A DNA stretch of 12,704 bases from Clostridia bacterium (GTDB lineage Bacteria; Bacillota; Clostridia; Christensenellales; Borkfalkiaceae): NCBI GenBank assembly GCA_017421905.1, contig JAFOHH010000125.1, positions 1 through 12,704 of the forward strand, in the 5' to 3' direction. The notes beneath the pieces are model-generated. The model was given only the letters and a program-made list of their open reading frames with translations. It was not told the DNA's origin and made no database searches. Positions within the stretch are counted from its first letter, which is position 1; each line of letters opens with the position of its first letter. Of this stretch, positions 1 through 6,486 are shown one piece after another. Both the position numbers and the translations under genes were made by a program.

Positions 1-1134
1 AACGGAAATTTCTTTATTTACGATGGGCGCTTTTACGTTATAATGCGTTAAGTTAAGGCGTGCCATCAATCTATCGACCGGTGCTTTGCGCATAAGCCGT
101 TTTTCTTCTTGCACGGGGGCTGCTTCTACCTTAGGAGGCGTGATGCCTGCCGCACGTAAGCCCTGCTTGTAGGCGGTAATGAGCGTGCGCGGACTTAAGC
201 CCTGGAAGCACGAATACATTTCGCAAAGACCGCAGGAAGAACAGAAGAACGTGTTTAGGAAAATGTTGGGATCTTGTACGTCCTTACAGGTTGCCGCACG
301 CATAAATAGGTGGGGCTGAATGGGATGTCCCAAAGCGTTGCGGGGGCAAAGGTCGGTACACATTTCGCATTGGCAACAGCTTGCCGCCGCGCGTTTTAAC
401 CCGATTGCGGGATCTAAATTCTTTTTTTGTACGACGATATGATCTTGCGGAAGAACGATAATCGCGTTGGTGGTTTTGGTGATGAGCGTTTGCTCCGTGC
501 CAAGGTTACCCATCATAACGCCGCCCATAACGAAGGCGGGATTTTCTACCGTAACGCCACCTGCGTAAGCAACTGCCTCTTTTACCGTCATACCGATGGG
601 GAGGCGCAAGGTTACGGGGGTTGCTACTTCGCCGGCGATGGTAATCAGTTTATCGGTTACGGGAATGCCGTGCAATGCTTGGTATACGTTATAGCAGGTT
701 TCTACGTTAAATACGGCAACGCCCTGTTCGATAGGCAATCCGCCCGGGCGAACAACCTTACCCGTTGCATCGTAAATTAAAACGACTTCGTCCCCGGCAG
801 GATAGATTTTATCCAACAAGGCTAGGCGCATGTTGGGATAATCTTGTACGGCGGTGGTAAGGGCGGCAATGGTGCCGACGTAGGAATTTTTAATGCCGAT
901 AATCATCTCTTCCGCGCCAACGGCTTTGCCGATTTCGTAAAAGGCGGAAAGAATAACGGCAGGATTTTCTTTTAATTGTTGTTGGTGTAACTTTAACAGG
1001 GGCTCACATTCGGCGCAGTTCATAATGATGGTCTTTGCGCGCGTATCTAATTTCGCATACGTGGGAAAGCCGGCGCCGCCACAACCGACGATGCCGTTTT
1101 CTTTTATAATTTGCGAAAGTTTTGTGAGTTCCAT
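1..1134 (-). CDS. pduS: PduS-type Fe-S/flavin electron-transfer protein (RnfC-like), C-terminus cut by window edge
   Basis: The open frame runs from ATG at 1134 to base 1 with no stop: 378 residues of a family that is usually about 440-450 long. PduS proteins are membrane- or compartment-associated NADH-linked reductases with FMN and two 4Fe-4S clusters. In B12-dependent systems they reduce cobalamin. Here, with a B12-independent dehydratase, an electron-shuttling or NAD-recycling role is more likely (inference). Seen in the sequence: an N-terminal glycine-rich nucleotide-binding motif GCGGAGFPTYAKL (residues 17-29), an SLBB-like stretch at about 160-205, and two ferredoxin-like cysteine sets, C253-C256-C259-C263-P and C298-C301-C304-C309. 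An AAGGA ribosome site lies 9 bases before the ATG. It is the last gene of the operon visible here, 34 bases after the vertex protein gene. No targeting helix is visible at its N-terminus. Confidence 0.88.
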   Translation of the reverse strand, partial: MELTKLSQIIKENGIVGCGGAGFPTYAKLDTRAKTIIMNCAECEPLLKLHQQQLKENPAVILSAFYEIGKAVGAEEMIIGIKNSYVGTIAALTTAVQDYPNMRLALLDKIYPAGDEVVLIYDATGKVVRPGGLPIEQGVAVFNVETCYNVYQALHGIPVTDKLITIAGEVATPVTLRLPIGMTVKEAVAYAGGVTVENPAFVMGGVMMGNLGTEQTLITKTTNAIIVLPQDHIVVQKKNLDPAIGLKRAAASCCQCEMCTDLCPRNALGHPIQPHLFMRAATCKDVQDPNIFLNTFFCSSCGLCEMYSCFQGLSPRTLITAYKQGLRAAGITPPKVEAAPVQEEKRLMRKAPVDRLMARLNLTHYNVKAPIVNKEISV

Positions 1135-1168
1135 TGCTTTAATTCCTTGCGAGTAAATTTAATTTGAG

Positions 1169-1435
1169 TTAGTATTCTAAATTGCTGCCGTCGTCGATAA
1201 TACCAACGATTGCCGCATCTACGGGAGCGGTGGGATTGCCCACGCCGTAACGCGCGCTACTGCCTTGAACGACGAGCACGTATTCTCCGATTCCCGCGCC
1301 GATGTTATCTACCGCAACGATGCGGTTATCTACCTTTAAGCTGGGAATGGGCTCTACGATCATGAACTTACTGCCCACTAAATTTTCATTTTTTCTGGTG
1401 GAAACGACACTTCCCACAACTTTACCGATAATCAT
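1169..1435 (-). CDS. eutN: BMC-P pentameric vertex shell protein (EutN/CcmL/PduN family)
   Basis: This 88-residue protein has the full-length pattern of the EutN/CcmL family, whose pentamers cap the vertices of the polyhedral shell. Family signatures visible: the start MIIGKVVGSVVSTRK (1-15), the segment VDNIGAGIGEYVLVVQGSSAR (42-62), and the C-terminal PVDAAIVGIID (71-81). A GGAGG ribosome site sits a few bases upstream of the ATG at 1435. The gene lies 82 bases after pduL and 34 bases before pduS in the same direction, so it is part of the same operon. It is the only vertex protein in the window, and closing the shell would require it. The family assignment is clear. Whether it should be named after PduN or EutN is a matter of convention. 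Confidence 0.93.
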   Translation of the reverse strand: MIIGKVVGSVVSTRKNENLVGSKFMIVEPIPSLKVDNRIVAVDNIGAGIGEYVLVVQGSSARYGVGNPTAPVDAAIVGIIDDGSNLEY

Positions 1436-1517
1436 AATATCCTCCCGGTTTTAGGAAAAGGTGCTTTGCGCGGTAAGGGAAACGCAACGGGGCGTTAGAC
1501 CTTTCGCGCGTAAGCGG

Positions 1518-2165
1518 TTAGTCTTTAATGATATACGCGGGCGTACCCGTGGTAATTTTTGCAGCGTTTGCCTCGTCCGTATCGATGTGCATTTCGAGCG
1601 TGAAGGTGGGATCGACGCGTACGCTGACGTTGTTATAAGTAGTAGCCCGTTCGTTATCAACGCGCACGGAAACGATTTCCTTATCGGAAACGCCTGCCGC
1701 TGCGGCATCCTTGGGGCTCATGTGAATATGGCGCATTGCTACGATGCAGCCTTCGTTTAAATAAACGCAGCCTTTCGGCCCAACGAGGGCGATAGGTGCG
1801 GAATTTTTAAGATCACCAGACAGGCGAACGGGCGCTTTTACACCCAGCTTTACGGCATCCGTTGCCGAAATTTCTACCTGAGAGGACGAACGTACCGGTC
1901 CGAGAACGCGTACGTTTTCGATTGCGCGGAGCTTTAAGCCGACGATCGTTACTTGTTCGTTACAAGCGTACTGACCGCCCATAAGCTCTTTCTTTTTGGT
2001 AAGCTGATACCCTGCACCGAAAAGCGTTTCCACGTCCTTTTGCGTAAGGTGAACGTGGCGCGCGGATACGCCGATAGGAACGGCAAATCCACCCGATTTT
2101 TTGCCTTTTTCCAGCACTTCGAGTACGAGCTTGGTAATTTGTTCTACGTTTGCTGCTTGAATCAT
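1518..2165 (-). CDS. pduL: PduL-type phosphate propanoyltransferase
   Basis: This protein converts propionyl-CoA and phosphate to propionyl-phosphate and free CoA, recycling CoA inside the compartment for the aldehyde dehydrogenase. I chose the ATG at 2165 (215 residues, about the usual PduL length of 210). It has an AAGAGG ribosome site just upstream, and the resulting N-terminus (MIQAANVEQITKLVLEVLEK) is a typical encapsulation helix. An in-frame ATG at 2228 would add 21 residues unlike the family. After a short linker (residues 21-28) the two-barrel PduL domain shows the two metal-binding His pairs: H37-V-H39 in SARHVHL and H146-I-H148 in MRHIHMSP. The gene is preceded by a 311-base non-coding gap with several stem-loops and is followed by the vertex protein gene 82 bases on. 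Confidence 0.93.
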   Translation of the reverse strand: MIQAANVEQITKLVLEVLEKGKKSGGFAVPIGVSARHVHLTQKDVETLFGAGYQLTKKKELMGGQYACNEQVTIVGLKLRAIENVRVLGPVRSSSQVEISATDAVKLGVKAPVRLSGDLKNSAPIALVGPKGCVYLNEGCIVAMRHIHMSPKDAAAAGVSDKEIVSVRVDNERATTYNNVSVRVDPTFTLEMHIDTDEANAAKITTGTPAYIIKD

Positions 2166-2476
2166 AAGAAAACCTCTTATCCCAGCGGATTGCCGTGGGA
2201 AAGTTTGTGCGATGCACTTTTGCCGCATAGAGCGGCCCTTTATAAAGAATCAACCGTTTGGGTTGGGCGTTTAAGCCTTTTTCTTAAGGAGCGTTTGCCC
2301 GCGGTGGGAGCTTTCCGCTCGCCGAAAGAAATTTTACAAGGTGATTTTACGAAAACGAGGTAAAATTTTGCCTTTTTTTGCCACAACTACCCGCGGGGGC
2401 GGAAAAATCCGCTCCCGTGGACGTTATGTACGTGGTTTGTTCGGCCGAAAAAACCGTGCTTTCCGTGCTTAAAGAA
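2166..2476 (-). other. Structured intercistronic gap before pduL, no gene seen
   Basis: This is the longest gap inside the operon (311 bases), and I see no coding frame with a ribosome site in it. In the minus-strand transcript several stem-loops can be drawn. One at 2391-2403/2408-2420 has 13 positions with two A·C mismatches and a 4-base loop. A 6-bp stem lies at 2345-2350/2360-2365. A perfect 5-bp stem with a 5-base loop lies at 2222-2226/2232-2236. Beside the pduL ribosome site, 2180-2184 pairs with 2196-2200 around an inner 3-bp helix, with one bulged base. None is followed by a U-run on the minus strand, so none looks like a classic intrinsic terminator. No convincing -35/-10 pair was found. 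A likely role is mRNA processing or damping of readthrough, so that hexamer shell genes are expressed more than pduL (inference). Confidence 0.5.
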
Positions 2477-2755
2477 TTACTTTAAAGCGGGAAGGATTTT
2501 TTCAACGTCGGTGTGAGGTCTGGGAATTACGTGCGTAGCTACGAGTTCGCCGAGTTTTGCTGCGTTGGAAGCGCCTGCTTCTACTGCTGCTTTAACTGCG
2601 CCTACGTCGCCGCGAACCATAACGCTTACGAGTCCGCTACCGATTTTTTCGGTGCCAACGAGCGTTACGTTTGCTGCTTTTAACATAGAGTCTGCTGCTT
2701 CGATTGCTGCAACCAAACCTCTGGTTTCGATCATGCCCAATGCTTCTTGTGCCAT
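2477..2755 (-). CDS. BMC-H hexameric shell protein, PduA/PduJ-like (copy 1 of a duplicate pair)
   Basis: This 92-residue protein is a standard single-domain BMC hexamer subunit forming the shell facets. Visible features: the start [22 protein letters not shown] (residues 1-22), the subunit-edge lysine K26, and the pore loop K37-I-G-S-G41 as in PduA, where a serine lines the pore and permits passage of small polar molecules such as 1,2-propanediol (family knowledge). The terminal stretch [17 protein letters not shown] is typical. A strong GGAGG ribosome site precedes the ATG at 2755. It is almost identical to the BMC-H gene at 3249-3527, with only three residue differences (V47 against I, A90 against T, K92 against G). 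It is the last of four consecutive BMC-H genes and is followed by a structured 311-base gap before pduL. Confidence 0.96.
   Translation of the reverse strand: MAQEALGMIETRGLVAAIEAADSMLKAANVTLVGTEKIGSGLVSVMVRGDVGAVKAAVEAGASNAAKLGELVATHVIPRPHTDVEKILPALK
2618..2713 (-). repeat. 96-bp identical tract shared with 3390-3485 (duplicated BMC-H genes)
   Basis: Bases 2618-2713 are identical to 3390-3485, including third codon positions, inside the two PduA-like genes. Outside this block the genes differ at scattered, mostly synonymous sites. The two genes are separated by the unrelated 118-residue BMC-H gene. This points to a tandem duplication with later gene conversion, or to recent duplication under strong constraint. 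Confidence 0.9.
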
Positions 2756-2830
2756 TTTTGTATTCCTCCAAAAAAATTGTCTTATTTTGTTTCGGGCATT
2801 TCACCCGAATAGTTTTTCTTAATTAGGCGA

Positions 2831-3187
2831 TTAGGTATCGCATTCGGATTCGCTTTTCAGCTTGCTTTTAGAGGCAGCCTTTTGCGTTTCCTTTGCCGGT
2901 TTTTCGCGCTTTGCCATGCGGCTTGCGCTGATCATAGCGATTTTTACAATTTCCGGATGAGGATTTGCAATAACCGCTTTTGCCACCGGCTTTTTGATGC
3001 AACCGCTTGCGGCGGTTTCGACAGCCTGCGCTACGGCGGAAACCTCCCCTTCGATAACGAGGGTTACCAGTCTGCCGCCCATTTTACGTTCCCAAGTAAC
3101 GAGGTGAACGTCCGCAGTTTTACACATGATATCGAGTGCGTCTACGCCGGCGCAAACGCCCGATACTTCAATAAAGCCGTATGCCAT
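2831..3187 (-). CDS. BMC-H shell protein with Lys/Arg-rich C-terminal tail
   Basis: This 118-residue protein has a full BMC-H domain (residues 1 to about 88) plus a 30-residue tail. The domain start MAYGFIEVSGVCAGVDALD and the run VTLVIEGEVSAVAQAVETA are clear BMC signatures. The pore loop reads K35-M-G-G-R39, so the serine of the PduA-like paralogues is replaced by glycine next to an arginine, giving a differently charged pore. The tail (about 89-118) is rich in Lys, Arg, Ser and Ala, looks disordered, and ends SESECDT with a lone cysteine at 116. Tails in PduK and EutK carry extra domains; this one shows no Fe-S motif or helix-turn-helix that I can recognise. It could contact cargo, nucleic acid or neighbouring shells (inference). 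An AAGGAAAG ribosome site precedes the ATG, and a perfect hairpin lies just upstream of it (3204-3227). Confidence 0.92.
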   Translation of the reverse strand: MAYGFIEVSGVCAGVDALDIMCKTADVHLVTWERKMGGRLVTLVIEGEVSAVAQAVETAASGCIKKPVAKAVIANPHPEIVKIAMISASRMAKREKPAKETQKAASKSKLKSESECDT

Positions 3188-3203
3188 GGTTCTTTCCTTT
3201 TTA

Positions 3204-3227
3204 CCCTGCGGCAGTTACGCCGCAGGG
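3204..3227 (-). other. Perfect 9-bp intercistronic hairpin
   Basis: Bases 3204-3212 (ccctgcggc) pair perfectly with 3219-3227 (gccgcaggg) around a 6-base loop. It lies in the 61-base gap between two BMC-H genes, ending about 16 bases before the start codon of the tailed BMC-H. On the minus strand it is followed by an A-rich ribosome-site region, not a U-run, so it is unlikely to be an intrinsic terminator. A role in mRNA stability or processing, setting the ratio of the shell proteins, is plausible (inference). Confidence 0.7.
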
Positions 3228-3248
3228 AATCCGTTTCGTTTTGCCTGA

Positions 3249-3527
3249 TTAGCCGAGGGTGGGAAGAATTTTTTCCACGTCGGTATGAGGTCTGGGGATT
3301 ACGTGCGTTGCTACGAGTTCGCCGAGCTTAGCTGCGTTAGAAGCGCCTGCTTCTACTGCTGCTTTAACTGCGCCTACGTCGCCGCGGATCATAACGCTTA
3401 CGAGTCCGCTACCGATTTTTTCGGTGCCAACGAGCGTTACGTTTGCTGCTTTTAACATAGAGTCTGCTGCTTCGATTGCTGCAACTAAACCTCTCGTTTC
3501 GATCATACCCAATGCTTCTTGTGCCAT
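3249..3527 (-). CDS. BMC-H hexameric shell protein, PduA/PduJ-like (copy 2 of a duplicate pair)
   Basis: This 92-residue standard BMC-H facet protein has the same pore loop (K37-I-G-S-G41) and edge lysine K26 as the copy at 2477-2755. Only I47, T90 and G92 differ. It starts at ATG 3527, with a GGAGG ribosome site immediately upstream whose flanking bases also resemble those of the other copy. It sits 43 bases after the BMC-H with the altered pore loop and 61 bases before the tailed BMC-H. Since the two products should be nearly interchangeable in a hexamer, the duplication most simply raises the dose of the main facet protein, comparable with PduA and PduJ in Pdu loci (family knowledge). Positions 3390-3485 are identical in DNA to the other copy. 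Confidence 0.96.
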   Translation of the reverse strand: MAQEALGMIETRGLVAAIEAADSMLKAANVTLVGTEKIGSGLVSVMIRGDVGAVKAAVEAGASNAAKLGELVATHVIPRPHTDVEKILPTLG

Positions 3528-3570
3528 TTTTTATATCCTCCGATATTTTTTTCTTAAATTTTTTATTTTA

Positions 3571-3885
3571 TCAGGACTTATCTAAGCCGCTGATTTTTAA
3601 CATTTTGTCCGTCCCTTCCAAAGGTTGGGGAATAACGTGGTAGGTTACGACGCCGGAAACGGTTTTTGCCGCTTCGCACGCGGCTTGCACCGCTTCTTCT
3701 ACCGCGGCAACAGAGCCACGGAATTTGATAACCACGATAAGGGGAACGGGGAGTGAATCCGCATTTGCGGGTTTGTTTTTATCGAAAATTTCCAGAGTAA
3801 CGTCGGCAGCCTTGCATCCTGCGTCGCCCGCAACGAACGCTGCCGTTAATCCGTAAACTTCTACGATACCTACCGCTTGTGCCAT
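3571..3885 (-). CDS. BMC-H-family shell protein with an enlarged pore-loop region
   Basis: This 104-residue BMC-domain protein is recognised by its start AQAVGIVEVYGLTAAFVAGDAGCKAAD (residues 2-28), the segment VVIKFRGSVAAVEEAVQAA and the ending VTYHVIPQP. Where canonical hexamers carry the short KIGSG pore loop, it has a longer stretch, D35-K-N-K-P-A-N-A-D-S-L-P-V-P48, so its pore should be differently shaped. Divergent BMC-H proteins of this kind recur in GRM loci; GrpU of the propanediol GRM binds an Fe-S cluster through a Cys motif at the pore. No equivalent CPGK motif is seen here. The cysteines are C24 and C70, so I do not claim Fe-S binding. An AAGGAAG ribosome site overlaps the stop codon of the alcohol dehydrogenase 12 bases upstream, implying tight coupling to the enzyme genes. 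Confidence 0.86.
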   Translation of the reverse strand: MAQAVGIVEVYGLTAAFVAGDAGCKAADVTLEIFDKNKPANADSLPVPLIVVIKFRGSVAAVEEAVQAACEAAKTVSGVVTYHVIPQPLEGTDKMLKISGLDKS

Positions 3886-3897
3886 AATTTATCTTCC

Positions 3898-5091
3898 TTA
3901 TTTGTTGACGATTGCAATTTTTAAGCCCTGCATGCTGAGGTTGGTTTTCAGCGCTTCGTTAATTTCTTCTAAGGGATACTTATGCGTAATTAAGTCGCCC
4001 ATGGGAAGGCCGATTGCTTTGGCACGCTTTAAGAAGTCAAACGTGGTTGCGTAGTCGCGCAGGGTGTATACCCAAGAGCCAACCGTTGTAATTTCCTTTG
4101 CGCAAATGTCGAAGTGGGGATTGATGGTGGCGTCGCCGCCGTTGATGAAAAATCCGAGTTCGCAAAGACCGCCGCCGTTACGAATGAATTTATAGATGTT
4201 TGCGTGCGCTACGGGGCTACCCGTGCATTGGAACGCAAAGTCTGCAAGGTATCCGCCAAACGCGTCTTGTACGCCTTTTGCGAGAGCCTCGATTCCTTTA
4301 TGGTTTTTAAAGTTAACCGATTTATCTGCGCCCATTTTCTTGGCAAATTCCAAACGCTTATCTTCGCCGTCTACCGCTACGATGTTTTCGATACCCATCG
4401 TGCGGAGAACTGCGATACAAATAAGACCGATAGGTCCGCAGCCTTGTACGACCACTCTGCTGTTAAAGCGGAGGATACCCGTCGTTTTGGCGCGTTCTAC
4501 TGCGTGAATAAGTACGGCGCAGGGTTCGATTAAGATGCGGCTGTCGAGATCGAGGTCGGACACGTTGAAAATGGTGCTGCCCTTTCTTACCAAGATATAA
4601 TCGGCAAACCAGCCGTTGAGGTGAATATCGTCATCGGGGAGCAAGCCGTATACGTCTGCGCCGCCAACGTTTTGTTTGTTGAGGTCGAACATCGTGATAT
4701 CGGGGTTATCTTTGAAAATCATACAAGTAACCACTTTATCGCCAACGTTTAAGGGTTTGCCCGCGCTATCCTTTTTTACGTTTTTACCCATTTTAACGAT
4801 TTCGCCCGTACCTTCGTGGCCGAGAGCAACGGGGATAAGGTTAAAGGGGTCGCGCTTGAATTCGTGAGCGTCCGTACCGCATACGCCGCAGCCTTCGACC
4901 TTAACGAGGATATCGTCGTCGCCAACCGGGGGCATGGGGTAGGTTTTCAGTTCGAACTTTTCCTTTTCGGTAAGCATTGCAACGCGAGCGGTTGCGGGAA
5001 CTGCGCCGCCGCTTGCCTTGGGTGCGGACGTGCCGCCTGCCATACTTTCAAGGACTTGTTTTACGATTGCTTCAATATTTGCTTGATTCAT
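3898..5091 (-). CDS. Zinc-type (MDR) alcohol dehydrogenase with N-terminal encapsulation helix
   Basis: This 397-residue NAD(P)-dependent medium-chain dehydrogenase probably reduces propionaldehyde to 1-propanol, regenerating NAD+ inside the compartment. Lactaldehyde reduction to 1,2-propanediol is an alternative. Order: residues 1-17 form an amphipathic helix (MNQANIEAIVKQVLESM), followed by a Gly/Ala/Ser linker to about 36, the GroES-like catalytic domain, and a Rossmann domain with G217-C-G-P-I-G222 and an Asp at 241 that favours NAD. Candidate catalytic zinc ligands are C71 (GVCGTD), H92 (GHE) and C191 (EPC). The usual four-cysteine structural-zinc lobe after GHE is missing: only C123 lies between residues 93 and 190. 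Pdu loci normally use an iron-type PduQ instead, so this is a different solution. Spacing is 9 bases from the aldehyde dehydrogenase and 12 to the next BMC-H. Confidence 0.93.
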   Translation of the reverse strand: MNQANIEAIVKQVLESMAGGTSAPKASGGAVPATARVAMLTEKEKFELKTYPMPPVGDDDILVKVEGCGVCGTDAHEFKRDPFNLIPVALGHEGTGEIVKMGKNVKKDSAGKPLNVGDKVVTCMIFKDNPDITMFDLNKQNVGGADVYGLLPDDDIHLNGWFADYILVRKGSTIFNVSDLDLDSRILIEPCAVLIHAVERAKTTGILRFNSRVVVQGCGPIGLICIAVLRTMGIENIVAVDGEDKRLEFAKKMGADKSVNFKNHKGIEALAKGVQDAFGGYLADFAFQCTGSPVAHANIYKFIRNGGGLCELGFFINGGDATINPHFDICAKEITTVGSWVYTLRDYATTFDFLKRAKAIGLPMGDLITHKYPLEEINEALKTNLSMQGLKIAIVNK

Positions 5092-5100
5092 AATAACTCC

Positions 5101-6486
5101 TTATCGAATGCAAAGGCTGTCGCTCATAACGCATCTTCTTGCCTTGGTAAAGGTTTTTGCGGAAGTGAGCCCTTCGCCCGTTCTCGACGCGATGGTGAAA
5201 GTACAAATGCTTTCGCCGCCAAAGCCGAGTGCCGCGTAGGAAGGCGCGTTCTTTACGAGAATGGCCGTATCCATTGCTTTTGCATAGCGGGTGAGATGAT
5301 CTACGTTTTTGCTGTGAATGTGCGCGGAGTGGCGGTTGCCTTCTTCTAAAATTAAGCACTTTTCTACCGCGTCTTCAAAGTCGGTTGCGCGAACGATACC
5401 TAAAATGGGCATCATCAGTTCGTTTTTAATGAGGGGGTGTTCTTTCTCCCCTTCGAAAATGATGCAACGGATATCGTCTGAAACTTCAATGCCTACCATG
5501 GAAAGAAGTACTTTTGCACTTCTACCAACGCACTTGCGGTTGAGCCCCTTGGGGGTGAGCACGGTAGCGGCAAGCTTATCTTGCACTTCTTTGGATGCGA
5601 GGTAGCAGCCTTGCTCTTCTACCATGTAATTCATAAGTTCGTCGATAACCGAAGCAACGGCAACAACCTCTTTTTCTGCAATGCAGGGAAGGTTATTATC
5701 GAACGTGCAACCGTTGATGATGTCTTGGGCTGCCTTTCTTACGTCTGCAGTTTCATCTACGAGTGCAGGGGGATTACCTGCGCCTGCGCCGATGCCGCGT
5801 TTGCCCGAAGAAAGAACGGTGGTTACCACGCCCGGACCGCCCGTTGCAGCGATAAGGTGAATATCCTTATGCTTGAGCATCGTATCGCTGCTTGCCATAG
5901 TGGGCTTATCCATAGAAACGCAAATGTTGGTAGGTCCGCCTGCCTCTACGCTGGCGCGGTTGATCATATCTACCGCAAAGTTAGAGGTTTTAACGGCTGC
6001 AGGGTGGCAGTTAAATACGACCGTGTTGCCGCCTGCAAACATACCGATGGTGTTACAAATAACCGTTTCGCTGGGGTTGGTACAGGGAGTGATTGCGCCG
6101 ATTACGCCAAACGGTCCGCGTTCTACCAAGGTAAGACCGCGATCGCCCGAAAGCGCTTCGGTAGTGATATCTTCCGTGCCGGGGGTTTTTTCGGCTACGA
6201 GTTGGTGTTTTAAAATTTTATGTCCTACGTTGCCCATGCCGGTTTCTTCTACCGCCATACGTGCAAGCGTTTCCGCATTTTCAATGGTCTTTTTGCGAAT
6301 GTTTTCAATTACGCGTTCGCGTGCGTCCATCGTCATAGCACGGACGATTTTTTGCGAAGCTTTTGCCGCTTCAATCGCCTCGTTCATATCGGAAAAAACA
6401 CCTTGCATGGAGGACGCAGGTTGATCGGAAAGTTGCAGCTTTGCAACTACCTGTTTTACAATTTCCTGAACGTCTCTTTCGTTCAT
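5101..6486 (-). CDS. pduP: CoA-acylating propionaldehyde dehydrogenase (PduP/EutE family) with N-terminal encapsulation helix
   Basis: This 461-residue enzyme, the usual PduP length, oxidises propionaldehyde with NAD+ and CoA to propionyl-CoA, drawing off the toxic aldehyde made by the glycyl radical enzyme. The first 17 residues (MNERDVQEIVKQVVAKL) are a textbook encapsulation helix, followed by a linker (SDQPASSMQG) and the ALDH fold from about residue 31. The cofactor region shows ATGGPGVV and the run SSGKRGIGAGAGNPPA. The catalytic cysteine is C268 in NNLPCIAEKE. Its ATG overlaps the stop of the upstream GlcG-like gene (ATGA, 6483-6486), so the two are translationally coupled. The alcohol dehydrogenase begins 9 bases after its stop. 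NADH produced here is what the alcohol dehydrogenase re-oxidises. Confidence 0.96.
   Translation of the reverse strand: MNERDVQEIVKQVVAKLQLSDQPASSMQGVFSDMNEAIEAAKASQKIVRAMTMDARERVIENIRKKTIENAETLARMAVEETGMGNVGHKILKHQLVAEKTPGTEDITTEALSGDRGLTLVERGPFGVIGAITPCTNPSETVICNTIGMFAGGNTVVFNCHPAAVKTSNFAVDMINRASVEAGGPTNICVSMDKPTMASSDTMLKHKDIHLIAATGGPGVVTTVLSSGKRGIGAGAGNPPALVDETADVRKAAQDIINGCTFDNNLPCIAEKEVVAVASVIDELMNYMVEEQGCYLASKEVQDKLAATVLTPKGLNRKCVGRSAKVLLSMVGIEVSDDIRCIIFEGEKEHPLIKNELMMPILGIVRATDFEDAVEKCLILEEGNRHSAHIHSKNVDHLTRYAKAMDTAILVKNAPSYAALGFGGESICTFTIASRTGEGLTSAKTFTKARRCVMSDSLCIR

Noticed and set aside
2166..2228. Upstream start for PduL (21 extra residues)
   Set aside because: It has no ribosome site and an atypical sequence, while the ATG at 2165 gives a standard encapsulation helix and has AAGAGG upstream.
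3204..3227. Hairpin read as an intrinsic terminator
   Set aside because: No U-run follows on the minus strand, and the next gene with its ribosome site begins at once. The same argument rejects 2391-2420 and 9666-9686 as terminators.
3571..3885. Fe-S cluster-binding GrpU-type shell protein
   Set aside because: The cysteine motif reported for GrpU at the pore is not present; the two cysteines lie in helices, so the claim cannot be supported.
5581..6213. 210-codon open frame on the plus strand
   Set aside because: It lies wholly opposite the clearly recognisable aldehyde dehydrogenase, has no family resemblance and no good ribosome site. The same holds for the other plus-strand frames opposite the enzyme genes (for example 6220-7008, 4816-5349, 10522-10974).
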